DNA of 22,815 nt from RGIG9151 sp963635575. GTDB taxonomy: Bacteria; Bacillota; Clostridia; TANB77; RGIG9151. The number at the start of each line of letters is the position of its first letter. The stretch's first letter is position 1. Positions 4,800 to 12,990 of the stretch are shown here, in pieces. The notes below the pieces were generated by a model. That model was not told the DNA's origin, ran no database searches, and saw only the letters and a program-made list of their open reading frames with translations. The position numbers and the translations under genes are program-made. The stretch spans positions 1 to 22,815 of the forward strand of contig CAVHFU010000022.1 of NCBI GenBank assembly GCA_963635575.1. Reading direction: 5' to 3'.

Positions 4800-7313
4800 C
4801 TACAACCTTCCATAATCAGATTTTTTCCAATTTGTAATTCCAATTAAATCATTAATGTTAATAAGTTCATCTCCGATTTCTGTAACTATATAAGTAGAAC
4901 CAGAACCATCATAAGCAAACTTTTCAAATACTTTTCCTTGTTCGCCTGTAATTCCTGTATCACCTGTGTTTGTACCTAAATAATTAGCTATAACCGTATT
5001 TATTACTTCGTCTTTTGCATCTTCTAGAGATAACGTTCCACCTTTTATAATTAAATTTCCTCCAACAATTAAAACTCCGTTAAACTTAGTTGTACCGGAA
5101 ACATTAAGCGTCAAATCGCCCTTGCAAACGATAATACCTTTATTTATGCTTCCACTAAGTGTTTTTTCGACATTTCCGTTATTAAAAATCAAGTAATACT
5201 TTCCACCCTCAATATCAGAAATTTTTTCTGAATTAGTAAATGATTTTATCCAACCATTATCCCCAAAAATATTCGTTCTTGCCTTAGTCATATCTACAGT
5301 ACCTGTTTCATCAATAGGTCTGTATCCGAAATATTTAGTATACTTTTCGTATTCAGTAGATAAATTGTTCCTAAAGCTTGTATCACTTGCACTAACGTTA
5401 CTTGAATCTATTACTTTTCCTTCATTATCAAAGGCAGTTCCTTCTATGTATCTTACGTTACTTGTAACTGAAATGCTCTTTACCAAAGAACTGCAAAGTC
5501 TTGCATACTCAGAGAAATATCTCCATTTTCTGTTAACATCAAAACTTTCTCCGTCCTTCCAATCATCAGGCTTAACTGAAAAACCGTCCGCTAAATTAAT
5601 CGGCGTATTTTGTCTTTCGGAATTATTAGCCTTTCTGCTCATGAAGTACGTAGAGAAAACTATTTTATCCGGAGAAAACATATAATTGCTATTTGATGTA
5701 TCAAACAACGGCGTCTGATATGCTAAATAATTTCCCTTAATAGCAATACTTTCGCCCGTTTTATATGTGGTATCTGCATATCCCGTAACAATCCCACTTT
5801 CATTATAAATCGGTATGTTAGAAGTACCTCTTACATCTTCAATAAACGCACGTCCCGCTAAATATAAATTTCCAAGTGTTAACGACTTATTACTTAGTTC
5901 ATTAGAATTTAACACTATGCTACTACTAGAGTCCGGCCCTTTATTATTCGTATCATTAAAACCATAATAATTCGCATTCTCATTCTGACTTATACTTACA
6001 GTTCCTTCACTGTTTATTTCCAAATCATCCTCAGCAACTACATCACCATTAAACGTAATAACTATGGGTGACGTTGTGTCTGAATTTCCTACATATAAAT
6101 TTCTATAATAAATAGGGCTCGTTCCCGTACTAAATACTGTATTACCATTTAAAACAATATCTTTTGACGTAGAAATTCTTGAGGCGGACACTAAACCGTC
6201 AGCAGTCTCAGCAATTAACTTTGATCCGCTTTTAACTTCTATTGCCGTATCATTAGTATTCTCTCCACCTAGCACAGTAATATTATTTTCATATTTTACA
6301 GTAGTATTTTCAGCTACATTAATTTCTCCACCAACTATTACTCCACCTTGATTTAATAGTGCATTGCTTAAAGTTATGGATTCCTGAGTAACAGACGAAA
6401 CGCTATCGAACTCAGGAGTTCCAATAACAAACGTCGCCGCCAAGGTTGTAGGCGGAGTTACATCATTTTTCTTAAATCTAGTTTCCGCATCCACTTCTAT
6501 TTGGGCATTTTGTCTTACCTTTGGCATACTTATCTTTAAATAATTCTCACTTTGCGGTATATCCTCACTTCCTGTAACATCAACTATTCCGCCATCATTT
6601 ACTATTCCATCATATCTATCTTGGGTTAAAATGTTATTAATAATGTAATTACTTGAAAGTTCAGAAACAATTGAGCTTTGATACCTACCTTTAAAAACAG
6701 TGTTATATGCCGCATTTAATAGTTCTTCATCTATCACACCGTTTTCGTCTAACATATTACCAAGTGAAGCATTTTCTTCATTACTAAGTTCATTACTTCC
6801 CACTTTCTCCAACTCTTCATTTACTTTTAACGAGACATAATCTCCCTTTGCACTATTCTTTATCTCTTCCTTTGTGCCGGATGTTTGCTTATTCCACCAA
6901 GTTCTATCATCTTCACTACCGGAACGGCTTGAAACCAAGGTCAAAAATTCACCCAATATTTCCTCATTTGGCGAGACCTTGCTTTCCCATAAATTATACT
7001 CATTTATCCATTCAGAGGTATATTTTCCATATAAAGAAGAATAATTACTTCTTTGCAATTCAACAATTTCGTTAACTCCAGTAGTCGCTGCATCTTTCGC
7101 ATCAGAAATAGCTTGTATCACTGTTTCTCTTACAATAACAGCAATAACATCCATAGCCATTTCATTTTCATATTCGGCACGCTTTATACTATTACTAAGT
7201 TCCCTTAATCGGTAATTATAAACGACCATACCAAGCAAAGGCACTCCAATTAGTGTCATAACTAAAACCATCAATATAACTCCTGTTAAAACTGCACCTT
7301 TGTTCTTCTTCAT
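4800..7313 (-). CDS. Large PilX-like minor pilin with beta-rich exterior
   Basis: 837 residues, far larger than usual PilX proteins (about 150-200). The N-terminus MKKNKGAVLTGVILMVLVM resembles PilX/GspK starts. It has a short basic leader ending in KG, one membrane helix (about 6-30) and then a polar helix (RRELSN-like). The glutamate at +5 is absent. From about residue 290 to 560 the protein is rich in Gly, Asn, Ser and Thr with short repeated strands (VVGGEINV, LNGNTVFSTG, LTLGNLYLAGRAF). A second such stretch near the C-terminus reads IVCKGDLTLNVSG and VGGNLIIKGG. Together these suggest a beta-solenoid or stacked beta structure. It could be a tip adhesin or pilus primer. The start follows AAAGGTG, and it lies 22 bases after the upstream pilin-like gene. 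Confidence 0.75.
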   Translation of the reverse strand: MKKNKGAVLTGVILMVLVMTLIGVPLLGMVVYNYRLRELSNSIKRAEYENEMAMDVIAVIVRETVIQAISDAKDAATTGVNEIVELQRSNYSSLYGKYTSEWINEYNLWESKVSPNEEILGEFLTLVSSRSGSEDDRTWWNKQTSGTKEEIKNSAKGDYVSLKVNEELEKVGSNELSNEENASLGNMLDENGVIDEELLNAAYNTVFKGRYQSSIVSELSSNYIINNILTQDRYDGIVNDGGIVDVTGSEDIPQSENYLKISMPKVRQNAQIEVDAETRFKKNDVTPPTTLAATFVIGTPEFDSVSSVTQESITLSNALLNQGGVIVGGEINVAENTTVKYENNITVLGGENTNDTAIEVKSGSKLIAETADGLVSASRISTSKDIVLNGNTVFSTGTSPIYYRNLYVGNSDTTSPIVITFNGDVVAEDDLEINSEGTVSISQNENANYYGFNDTNNKGPDSSSSIVLNSNELSNKSLTLGNLYLAGRAFIEDVRGTSNIPIYNESGIVTGYADTTYKTGESIAIKGNYLAYQTPLFDTSNSNYMFSPDKIVFSTYFMSRKANNSERQNTPINLADGFSVKPDDWKDGESFDVNRKWRYFSEYARLCSSLVKSISVTSNVRYIEGTAFDNEGKVIDSSNVSASDTSFRNNLSTEYEKYTKYFGYRPIDETGTVDMTKARTNIFGDNGWIKSFTNSEKISDIEGGKYYLIFNNGNVEKTLSGSINKGIIVCKGDLTLNVSGTTKFNGVLIVGGNLIIKGGTLSLEDAKDEVINTVIANYLGTNTGDTGITGEQGKVFEKFAYDGSGSTYIVTEIGDELININDLIGITNWKKSDYGRL

Positions 7314-7335
7314 ATTAGCACCTTTCTTAATACAT

Positions 7336-8157
7336 TTATATTTCTTCAGTCTCCCCTATTATAACGTTAAAAGTAACATTCATAGAAGCTGCAATCGTAT
7401 TATCCTCCGAATTTGTAGCAGTCACTTTAGCCGTATAAAAATATTCCTTCTCATCAGTGATGTTATCTTTATCTCCCAAGTTAAATTTCCTAAAGATTTT
7501 TTGCTCTTTGGTTAAATCTGGATCCGGATAAGTTCTTAATTTAATGGATTCTCCCGTCATATAGATAGTAACTTCTTCTTCAATCATCTTTCTTACTTCA
7601 ATAGTAATCGGGCTTCCACTAACATTTTTCATAAGGATTGCATATCCACCATCATTTACAGGAGCCAAATTACTGTTACTTATAGTAAGTACATTGTTAT
7701 CATATGTAACATCTAAAAAGTCTCCATTTCCGGAAAAATTAGCTCCTCCATCAATTATTTCCATTTCTAACTCATAAACAAGCGGCGTACCAATTCCACC
7801 TTTTTGAACCTCAGATGCCTCGCCTATTTGCTCAAGCTTAATAGAATATTCGGAAGTAAGCTTTCCATATTCATCAGGCACTTTATTAACATCAAATGTA
7901 ATGTTGTTATCAACAGTTTTTACCCATTCATTTATTTCAGCCTTTAAATTAGGCTTCAATTCTTCATAGCTTCCATTTTTAAGTTGCTCTGTAACATACT
8001 CTATGACCTTGTTAGCTTCAGTTTTAACCTGGCTTCTGGCTTGATATTTAAAACTATCCATAAAAGTTTTAGCCAGTGGCACAGCAACAATAGCCAAAAT
8101 AACCATTGCCGCAATAATCTCTATTAATGTAAAACCTTTATTACTGTGCTTTTCCAT
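7336..8157 (-). CDS. Minor prepilin-like protein (PilV type)
   Basis: 273 residues. The leader MEKHSNKG precedes FTLIEIIAAMVILAIV, a textbook type III signal with cleavage after Gly8 and glutamate at +5. A helix follows to about residue 55, then a soluble domain of about 210 residues with a predicted beta-sandwich composition. Near the end are strands ATVTATNSEDNTIAASMNV-like in character, with the pattern of a pilin head. It begins 14 bases after the lipoprotein stop and has its ribosome site (GGTGAG) in that gap. The family beyond the N-terminal methylation motif is not recognised. Confidence 0.8.
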   Translation of the reverse strand: MEKHSNKGFTLIEIIAAMVILAIVAVPLAKTFMDSFKYQARSQVKTEANKVIEYVTEQLKNGSYEELKPNLKAEINEWVKTVDNNITFDVNKVPDEYGKLTSEYSIKLEQIGEASEVQKGGIGTPLVYELEMEIIDGGANFSGNGDFLDVTYDNNVLTISNSNLAPVNDGGYAILMKNVSGSPITIEVRKMIEEEVTIYMTGESIKLRTYPDPDLTKEQKIFRKFNLGDKDNITDEKEYFYTAKVTATNSEDNTIAASMNVTFNVIIGETEEI

Positions 8158-8171
8158 ATACGCTCACCACA

Positions 8172-9101
8172 CTATTTATTTACAAGCTCAACATTGCCAG
8201 AAGAACTTACAAGATTTACTCTAGCATCGGAATCATTATAAACTATAATGCTAACCTTCTTCCCCGACTTATTATCTACCGTTAAATCAACAGAAATATC
8301 ATCTTCGTCCAGTACCTTTTTACAACTTAGTATGTCAAATTTAATATCTCCGTTGGAACTAAATTCTTCCATCCTACCGTGCCCATCATTTATGCTATAC
8401 TCTGCATAAAACTTACCATTCTGCTTTGTAAATTCAACCTTTATATTATGCTTTAAATTTTCATCGCTGTATAAACAGTTCTTGCTGTTTCTTACTCCAA
8501 TCATAACCGCCGAAGAGTCAGAATTACTCGGCCTTAACGTTAAATTTACATCAAAATCTCTAAGCTTAATTTGGTCTTCCTCATTTACATCAACATTATT
8601 TTTCTTAAGGTTTACAGAACTATTGGTTGAAACACTAGTTGATTCAATATCTCCTAAAAAATTAACCTTTGCGGTAACGGAGAATTTATCATTTTTAGTC
8701 GATATATCAAAACTGCTTACACTAATTTTGTAAGGAATATTTCCCAATTCATGTGCAAGTTCCTTTATTTCTTGCTCAGTGCCTTCAAAAGATAAATCCA
8801 CCGGGAATTTATAGCAGAATACTCTATTTCCCTCAGAATTAGTGCCAATTCCTTGACTTTCCACACCGTAATTTGCGTAAAGTCCTTTTAGATACTCATT
8901 TTGCATAAGCTTATCTATGGCATCTACCACAACTTCACTACTCATATTGGTTATCAAAGGTTTATTTGACACATTTTCCATATTTAGAACCTGTGCAATT
9001 TCATCCTTAAATAATTTTTCCGGATTAACTTTTTCTTCTGAAGCATTATTGCATCCAACTAGCACTAAAGCCACTATGGCCGGTAATACAAATTTCTTCA
9101 T
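8172..9101 (-). CDS. Pilus-operon lipoprotein with a PilO-like domain
   Basis: 309 residues. The signal MKKFVLPAIVALVLVGC is a lipobox with the lipidated cysteine at 17. Residues about 97-150 (VDLSFEGTEQEIKELAHELG and on) follow the pattern of the ferredoxin-like domain of PilO: a beta strand, FEGT, a helix that ends LGN, then three strands. The rest is of unknown fold, with many charged Asp/Lys/Ser repeats. It sits where PilP would be in the pilM-N-O-P order of Gram-negative operons, but PilP itself is not recognisable. It probably joins the inner-membrane alignment complex on the outer face. The AGGAGGAG site overlaps the pilO stop, so translation is probably coupled. Confidence 0.75.
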   Translation of the reverse strand: MKKFVLPAIVALVLVGCNNASEEKVNPEKLFKDEIAQVLNMENVSNKPLITNMSSEVVVDAIDKLMQNEYLKGLYANYGVESQGIGTNSEGNRVFCYKFPVDLSFEGTEQEIKELAHELGNIPYKISVSSFDISTKNDKFSVTAKVNFLGDIESTSVSTNSSVNLKKNNVDVNEEDQIKLRDFDVNLTLRPSNSDSSAVMIGVRNSKNCLYSDENLKHNIKVEFTKQNGKFYAEYSINDGHGRMEEFSSNGDIKFDILSCKKVLDEDDISVDLTVDNKSGKKVSIIVYNDSDARVNLVSSSGNVELVNK

Positions 9102-9113
9102 CTTATTCTCCTC

Positions 9114-9716
9114 CTATGTGGCTTCACTATCAGCTTGCATATAAAAAGTTATTGTCATATTGCCGTCTTTTACTTTGCCCGTCGTTCTGTCCTTTGAAAA
9201 ACTTAGTGTATCTATTGTAACTAGTCTTTCAAAATTATCAATATAATCCAAAAAATTCTTTAACTGATCATATGTACAAGTAACACCAGAAATACTAACT
9301 GAAGTCGACCTTAATCCTTCTGCATCCTTTACAGTTTTACTTGCCGCAATTGTTTTCCCACTCCATGTAAGCCCGGTATCTTTTTCCATCTTTAAAAGAA
9401 TCTCAGCAATTTCTCTCTGGTTCATTTCAGAAATCTGTGCTTCTACTTCTTTATTTTCTTCTTCCGCATTTTCGATTTTTTTATTTAAGCTTTCCACAGA
9501 TGTATCCGAATTAATAATTGCTTCATATTTTCTTTTCATGCTATCCCTTTTTTCGGTAGCAACTACATAATCGCTAATAAGAGAATTGCCAACGAGAATT
9601 ATTCCCAAAACAAACGCGATAATAAGTATGGTAATTATAGTTTCTTTTCTTCTGAAAAATGATTTTATTTTGTTAAAGTCAATATTTTTAAGTTCTATTT
9701 TTGCATTCAAATTCAC
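9114..9716 (-). CDS. pilO: PilO, type IV pilus alignment-complex protein
   Basis: 200 residues from a GTG at 9716, chosen because AGGAGGGGG lies seven bases upstream. Longer starts would overlap the end of pilM and lack a ribosome site. The order is a short cytoplasmic start, one membrane helix (about 25-48), a coiled coil (about 50-100) and a small ferredoxin-like domain (about 110-195) with the motif CTYDQLKNFLDYIDNFERLV, typical of PilO and PilN. It would dimerise with PilN in the inner-membrane complex that holds PilM and the PilC platform. It starts 22 bases after pilM stops. Confidence 0.85.
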   Translation of the reverse strand: MNLNAKIELKNIDFNKIKSFFRRKETIITILIIAFVLGIILVGNSLISDYVVATEKRDSMKRKYEAIINSDTSVESLNKKIENAEEENKEVEAQISEMNQREIAEILLKMEKDTGLTWSGKTIAASKTVKDAEGLRSTSVSISGVTCTYDQLKNFLDYIDNFERLVTIDTLSFSKDRTTGKVKDGNMTITFYMQADSEAT

Positions 9717-9738
9717 GTTGCTCCCCCTCCTATTCTGA

Positions 9739-11322
9739 TTATTTTTCGATAAGTTGTAATGTAAAACTGTTTTGCTTAGAGAACGGTAAGTTCTCAGGCG
9801 TCTCAAAATACTGTTGCAATGCCCCCTCAAAATCATAAGATGTAAATTCATCCGGAGATGTGCAAACTATAGTAACCTTATTCGGCAGATTAATCGTATA
9901 CTTACTTATAAAGACATTTGACGTTACCGCATTAGCTTCCTCTAATCCCTCTAGGACCTCTCTTTTCTTCTCTATACCACCACTTACTTTATCAATCATT
10001 TTCTTATTAGTCTGTAGCTCTTTGCTAACAGTTTGATATTTTTCTTGGAGCCGTGAAACTTCACTCATTCCAGCAATTTCGACATTATACTCAAGTGCTT
10101 TTGTTTCAACAGTAAATGTTAAATAATAAATAATTGCTAAAACCAAAACCATACAACAAGCTATCGCTATACCAATTTTATATACCATTGGATCTATATT
10201 TTGATAAATATTTGCGAGTTGTAACTTTCCTTTAATTAAATTAACCTTTTTTTCATCAATCGCAACCGCACCTAAACAGTTCTCTAAAGTTACTTGTCTT
10301 CTCTTTACCTGTTTAGCCTTTTCATCAAAAATTACCCTTTCAAATTCTTTAATTTTTTCTGTTGGCATACCAAGTGTTTCTTCTGCGAATTCACTAATTC
10401 CCGAAATTTTAGTGGCTAGTCCTATTATGTAGGCCTTAGAAACCATGGCCTTAATATGATTCGTATTATAAAATTCTATTAAATTAGCAATATCTCCTAG
10501 CATTCCGCCTAAAACCTCTTTAAATATATTCGCAACAACATAAACATCATCATTAGGTTTTAAACTTCCCTCTGTAATAACGCTATTATAATCTCTTTTT
10601 ATTTTCTCAGCTTTCGTTAATGTACATTTAAACTTCTCAGCAATGGCTTTAGTTACATCATCAGAACCAACTTTTATAACCCTGTTATACATTAAGCTTC
10701 CACGTGAAACTATAATAAAATTCGTATTTTTAGAACCAAGGTCAATAACTGCATACGTTCCTGCTTCTTTCCCAAGTTCAAAGTCTATTAAATTATATAA
10801 TTCAAATCCGGAGAAATTTATTGACTTTAAAACTAAGCCGAGTTTTTGGGTTATATCAACATAAGGAATAATAATGTCATTAGGAATTGCAATAATTAGC
10901 AATTTACTTTTTTCCTCTCTACTCATAGAAACATATCCTAATGTATAATCTTCTAAGTTAACAGGAAATAAATCTTTAGAATTAACTTTTATAAAACTTA
11001 TCATATCTCTAGAACTCATTTTAGGAACAGCAAGCTCCCTAGTAATAATATCTTTCGAGGAAAGAGATATTGTAACCTGTCTACTTGTAATTTTTTCTTC
11101 CTGTATCTTTTCCTTTAATATCTCAATTAGTTCTTTCGAATTAACCACAACATCATCATCTATTGTTCCTTCCGGTGTAGCTACAATAAATCCCTTATTT
11201 ACAGCTATTTTACTAGCTAAAGGTTCAACCTCTATCATCTTTGTATTATAATTTCCTATTTCAAGAATTAAATATTTTTCTTTACCCTTAATAGCATCTT
11301 CAAACTTCTTAGAAGATTTCAT
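9739..11322 (-). CDS. pilM: PilM-PilN fusion protein
   Basis: 527 residues, against about 350 for PilM alone. Residues 1-360 are PilM: an actin-like SHS2 ATPase fold with EIGNYNTKMIEV near 21, AVIDLGSKNT near 191 and the GLATKISG region near 301. Residues 360-527 are PilN-like: VNLIKGKLQ resembles the INLLP motif by which PilN docks on PilM. A membrane helix (about 381-403), a coiled coil (about 408-460) and a ferredoxin-like domain (about 465-527) follow. In other species the two are separate genes and PilN inserts its N-terminus into PilM. Here they are covalently joined. The frame is unbroken, so this is a true fusion unless the base calls are wrong. The start follows GGTGAGA. Confidence 0.85.
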   Translation of the reverse strand: MKSSKKFEDAIKGKEKYLILEIGNYNTKMIEVEPLASKIAVNKGFIVATPEGTIDDDVVVNSKELIEILKEKIQEEKITSRQVTISLSSKDIITRELAVPKMSSRDMISFIKVNSKDLFPVNLEDYTLGYVSMSREEKSKLLIIAIPNDIIIPYVDITQKLGLVLKSINFSGFELYNLIDFELGKEAGTYAVIDLGSKNTNFIIVSRGSLMYNRVIKVGSDDVTKAIAEKFKCTLTKAEKIKRDYNSVITEGSLKPNDDVYVVANIFKEVLGGMLGDIANLIEFYNTNHIKAMVSKAYIIGLATKISGISEFAEETLGMPTEKIKEFERVIFDEKAKQVKRRQVTLENCLGAVAIDEKKVNLIKGKLQLANIYQNIDPMVYKIGIAIACCMVLVLAIIYYLTFTVETKALEYNVEIAGMSEVSRLQEKYQTVSKELQTNKKMIDKVSGGIEKKREVLEGLEEANAVTSNVFISKYTINLPNKVTIVCTSPDEFTSYDFEGALQQYFETPENLPFSKQNSFTLQLIEK

Positions 11323-11375
11323 TGTATCTCACCGCCCTTTTTCTTTAGTAAAATTCGGTAATAAGCAAGTCTTAA

Positions 11376-11398
11376 GAGGTTGCTTAAAATGCAGCCTC
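11376..11398. repeat. Stem-loop between the peptidase fragment and pilM
   Basis: GAGGTTGC (11376-11383) and GCAGCCTC (11391-11398) pair over 8 bp (one G-U on the plus strand, one mismatch on the minus) around a 7-base loop, directly after the stop codon at 11399. No T run follows on the minus strand. It could stabilise or separate parts of the pilus mRNA. I see no known motif. Confidence 0.5.
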
Positions 11399-11767
11399 CT
11401 AACATTCACTTATTAATTTTTTATTTAAAAATATCATCACTACAACCAGCAATGCTGAAAAAGCTATACATGAAATAGTAAACAGCACTCCAAAGCTTAG
11501 CAAGTAATATAACCCAAAATAAGCTAGTCCATTTGTAAGTTCGATAAGCGGGTATTGTAAGGAGATCTTCTCCTTACAAACTCTACACTTTCCCCTTAAA
11601 ATTAAATAGCTTATTACCGGTATTAAATCATACCACTTTATTCTATTTCCGCACTTGGTGCAATGCGATGCACCAAATGCGATAGATTCTTTTCTCGGAA
11701 TTCTGTAAATACAAACATTAAGGAAACTTCCTATAACTATTCCAAAGATAAGTACAATAATTCCCAT
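11399..11767 (-). CDS. Prepilin peptidase N-terminal domain only (PilD fragment)
   Basis: 122 residues, against 200-260 for a full prepilin peptidase. It matches the N-terminal half: GIVIGSFLNVCIYRIPRKESI, a zinc-binding pair C36-x2-C39 and C61-x2-C64, then SLQYPLIELTNGLAYF and two or three membrane helices. It stops at NKKLISEC, just where the family has the first catalytic aspartate (D-x-D-H region). The second aspartate (GxGD) is absent as well. No continuation was found in the 76 bases before pilM. It therefore cannot cut prepilins by the known mechanism. It may keep a role in N-methylation or be a decaying gene. The ribosome site GGAAAGG is intact. A full enzyme must lie elsewhere if pili are made. 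Confidence 0.8.
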   Translation of the reverse strand: MGIIVLIFGIVIGSFLNVCIYRIPRKESIAFGASHCTKCGNRIKWYDLIPVISYLILRGKCRVCKEKISLQYPLIELTNGLAYFGLYYLLSFGVLFTISCIAFSALLVVVMIFLNKKLISEC

Positions 11768-11787
11768 TTTGTATTCTACCTTTCCAT

Positions 11788-12291
11788 TTAGCTTTCTATA
11801 TAAATAATCCCACTGGAATTACCGTCATAATTAGCTATTGAACTATCATTAACTTCTACTCCTTCTACTCCGATAGTAATAACCACTTTAGCTTCAGTTC
11901 CCGAACCAATAAGACTCACAAAAAACTTTTGTTCGGTAACAGTAACCTTAGCTTCATTCTGCAAGGAGCAAGGCTTAGTATTAACATCTACATAATTTTC
12001 CAATCCACTTAAATCTGACAAAGGAACGCTTTTTCTCCCTTCTTCAGTAAGGCTTCTAATATTCTTCAAAAAAGTTTCTTGTCTTTTTAACACAGGATCT
12101 GTATTATAGTCTGAATACCAAACTTTAACCGCATTTGCAATATTACCCGCCGAACTTTTATCAACATTAATTTTCATTCTATGTGATAAAGTAGGATATG
12201 CTGGAATAATTATCGCAAAAACTACCGCAAGTATGCAAAGTACAAAGATAAGTTCAACAATTGTAAAACCCTTTGCTAAACCCTCTCGCAT
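11788..12291 (-). CDS. Second pilin, paralogue of the major pilin
   Basis: 167 residues. The leader MREGLAKG precedes FTIVELIFVLCILAVV, with glycine at -1 and glutamate at +5. It shares a track with its neighbour: HRMKINVDKSSAGNIANAVKVW matches QRMQVRADKATAAQIGKAVRVW, and both end in a YDGNSSGIIYIE/YNGTAAGVAYVE-like strand. The two genes are therefore a tandem duplication. It could be a second major subunit or a specialised minor pilin. The ribosome site AAGGAG is good and the gap to the first pilin is 24 bases. Confidence 0.85.
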   Translation of the reverse strand: MREGLAKGFTIVELIFVLCILAVVFAIIIPAYPTLSHRMKINVDKSSAGNIANAVKVWYSDYNTDPVLKRQETFLKNIRSLTEEGRKSVPLSDLSGLENYVDVNTKPCSLQNEAKVTVTEQKFFVSLIGSGTEAKVVITIGVEGVEVNDSSIANYDGNSSGIIYIES

Positions 12292-12315
12292 TTATATGCT
12301 CCTTAGATAAAAATA

Positions 12316-12921
12316 TTATGGTTCTACGTATGCAACTCCTGCTGCTGTACCATTATAACTAGCTGTAACGCCATCGTTAATATTAGTTATAGTTGTATAG
12401 CCTGCGTCTTCTTCTGTTGCTGATGAATAAATAGCTACCGCAATTTTAGAGGCAGTACTTTCAGCACTAGCAGTTAAAAATACTCCATACGCTTGGTCTA
12501 CAACAGTTTGGTTATTTTTTCTTAATGAAGATGGTAACTGATTTAAACTTATATATCCTTCAATTCCTTTTAAACTCTCATATCTTGTTGGTTTTAATCC
12601 AGCTTTATTACTTTCTTTATATGTTTCTACGTCACTAGGGTAATAAGTTCCGCTAGCTGTATATGCTCCAGCTTCACCTGTAGCAACAGCAAGTGTATGA
12701 ACAGAAGGTCTTGCCATTGTTTTGTCTGTTGTATAGTCAGTAAACCAAACTCTTACTGCCTTACCGATTTGTGCCGCTGTTGCTTTATCAGCTCTTACCT
12801 GCATTCTTTGTTGAATTCCTGAGAAATTAGGAATTGCGATCAACATAATTATTGCTAAAATTGCTATTACAATAATTAGTTCTACTAATGTAAATCCTTT
12901 GTTGCTTTGTAATTTTTTCAT
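12316..12921 (-). CDS. pilA: Major type IV pilin
   Basis: 201 residues. The leader MKKLQSNKG precedes FTLVELIIVIAILAIIMLIA, the classic type IV pilin start with glutamate at +5. The N-terminal helix is followed by a head of about 140 residues rich in Ala, Thr and Ser. No paired cysteines are seen in the head, so the usual disulfide loop is absent. It has the strongest ribosome site of the operon (AAAGGAGGAAG), as expected for an abundant subunit. A perfect hairpin (12961-12980) lies upstream of it. The subunit would be assembled by PilC and a PilB ATPase not present here. Confidence 0.88.
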   Translation of the reverse strand: MKKLQSNKGFTLVELIIVIAILAIIMLIAIPNFSGIQQRMQVRADKATAAQIGKAVRVWFTDYTTDKTMARPSVHTLAVATGEAGAYTASGTYYPSDVETYKESNKAGLKPTRYESLKGIEGYISLNQLPSSLRKNNQTVVDQAYGVFLTASAESTASKIAVAIYSSATEEDAGYTTITNINDGVTASYNGTAAGVAYVEP

Positions 12922-12960
12922 ATTACTTCCTCCTTTAAATTTTTAATACAATATATACAC

Positions 12961-12980
12961 ATTCTTTGTAGCCAAAGAAT
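12961..12980. repeat. Perfect stem-loop upstream of the major pilin gene
   Basis: ATTCTTTG-TAGC-CAAAGAAT: a perfect 8-bp stem with a 4-base loop, in the 69-base gap between pilC and pilA. No T run follows on the minus strand, so it is not a classical terminator. It may protect a processed pilA transcript from 5'-3' decay and raise pilin amounts over pilC (inference). Confidence 0.75.
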
Positions 12981-12990
12981 TAGTGCCAAA

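Noticed and set aside
9717..9851. A longer PilO start inside pilM
   Set aside because: The extra 45 residues overlap pilM in another frame and have no ribosome site, while GTG 9716 has a strong one.
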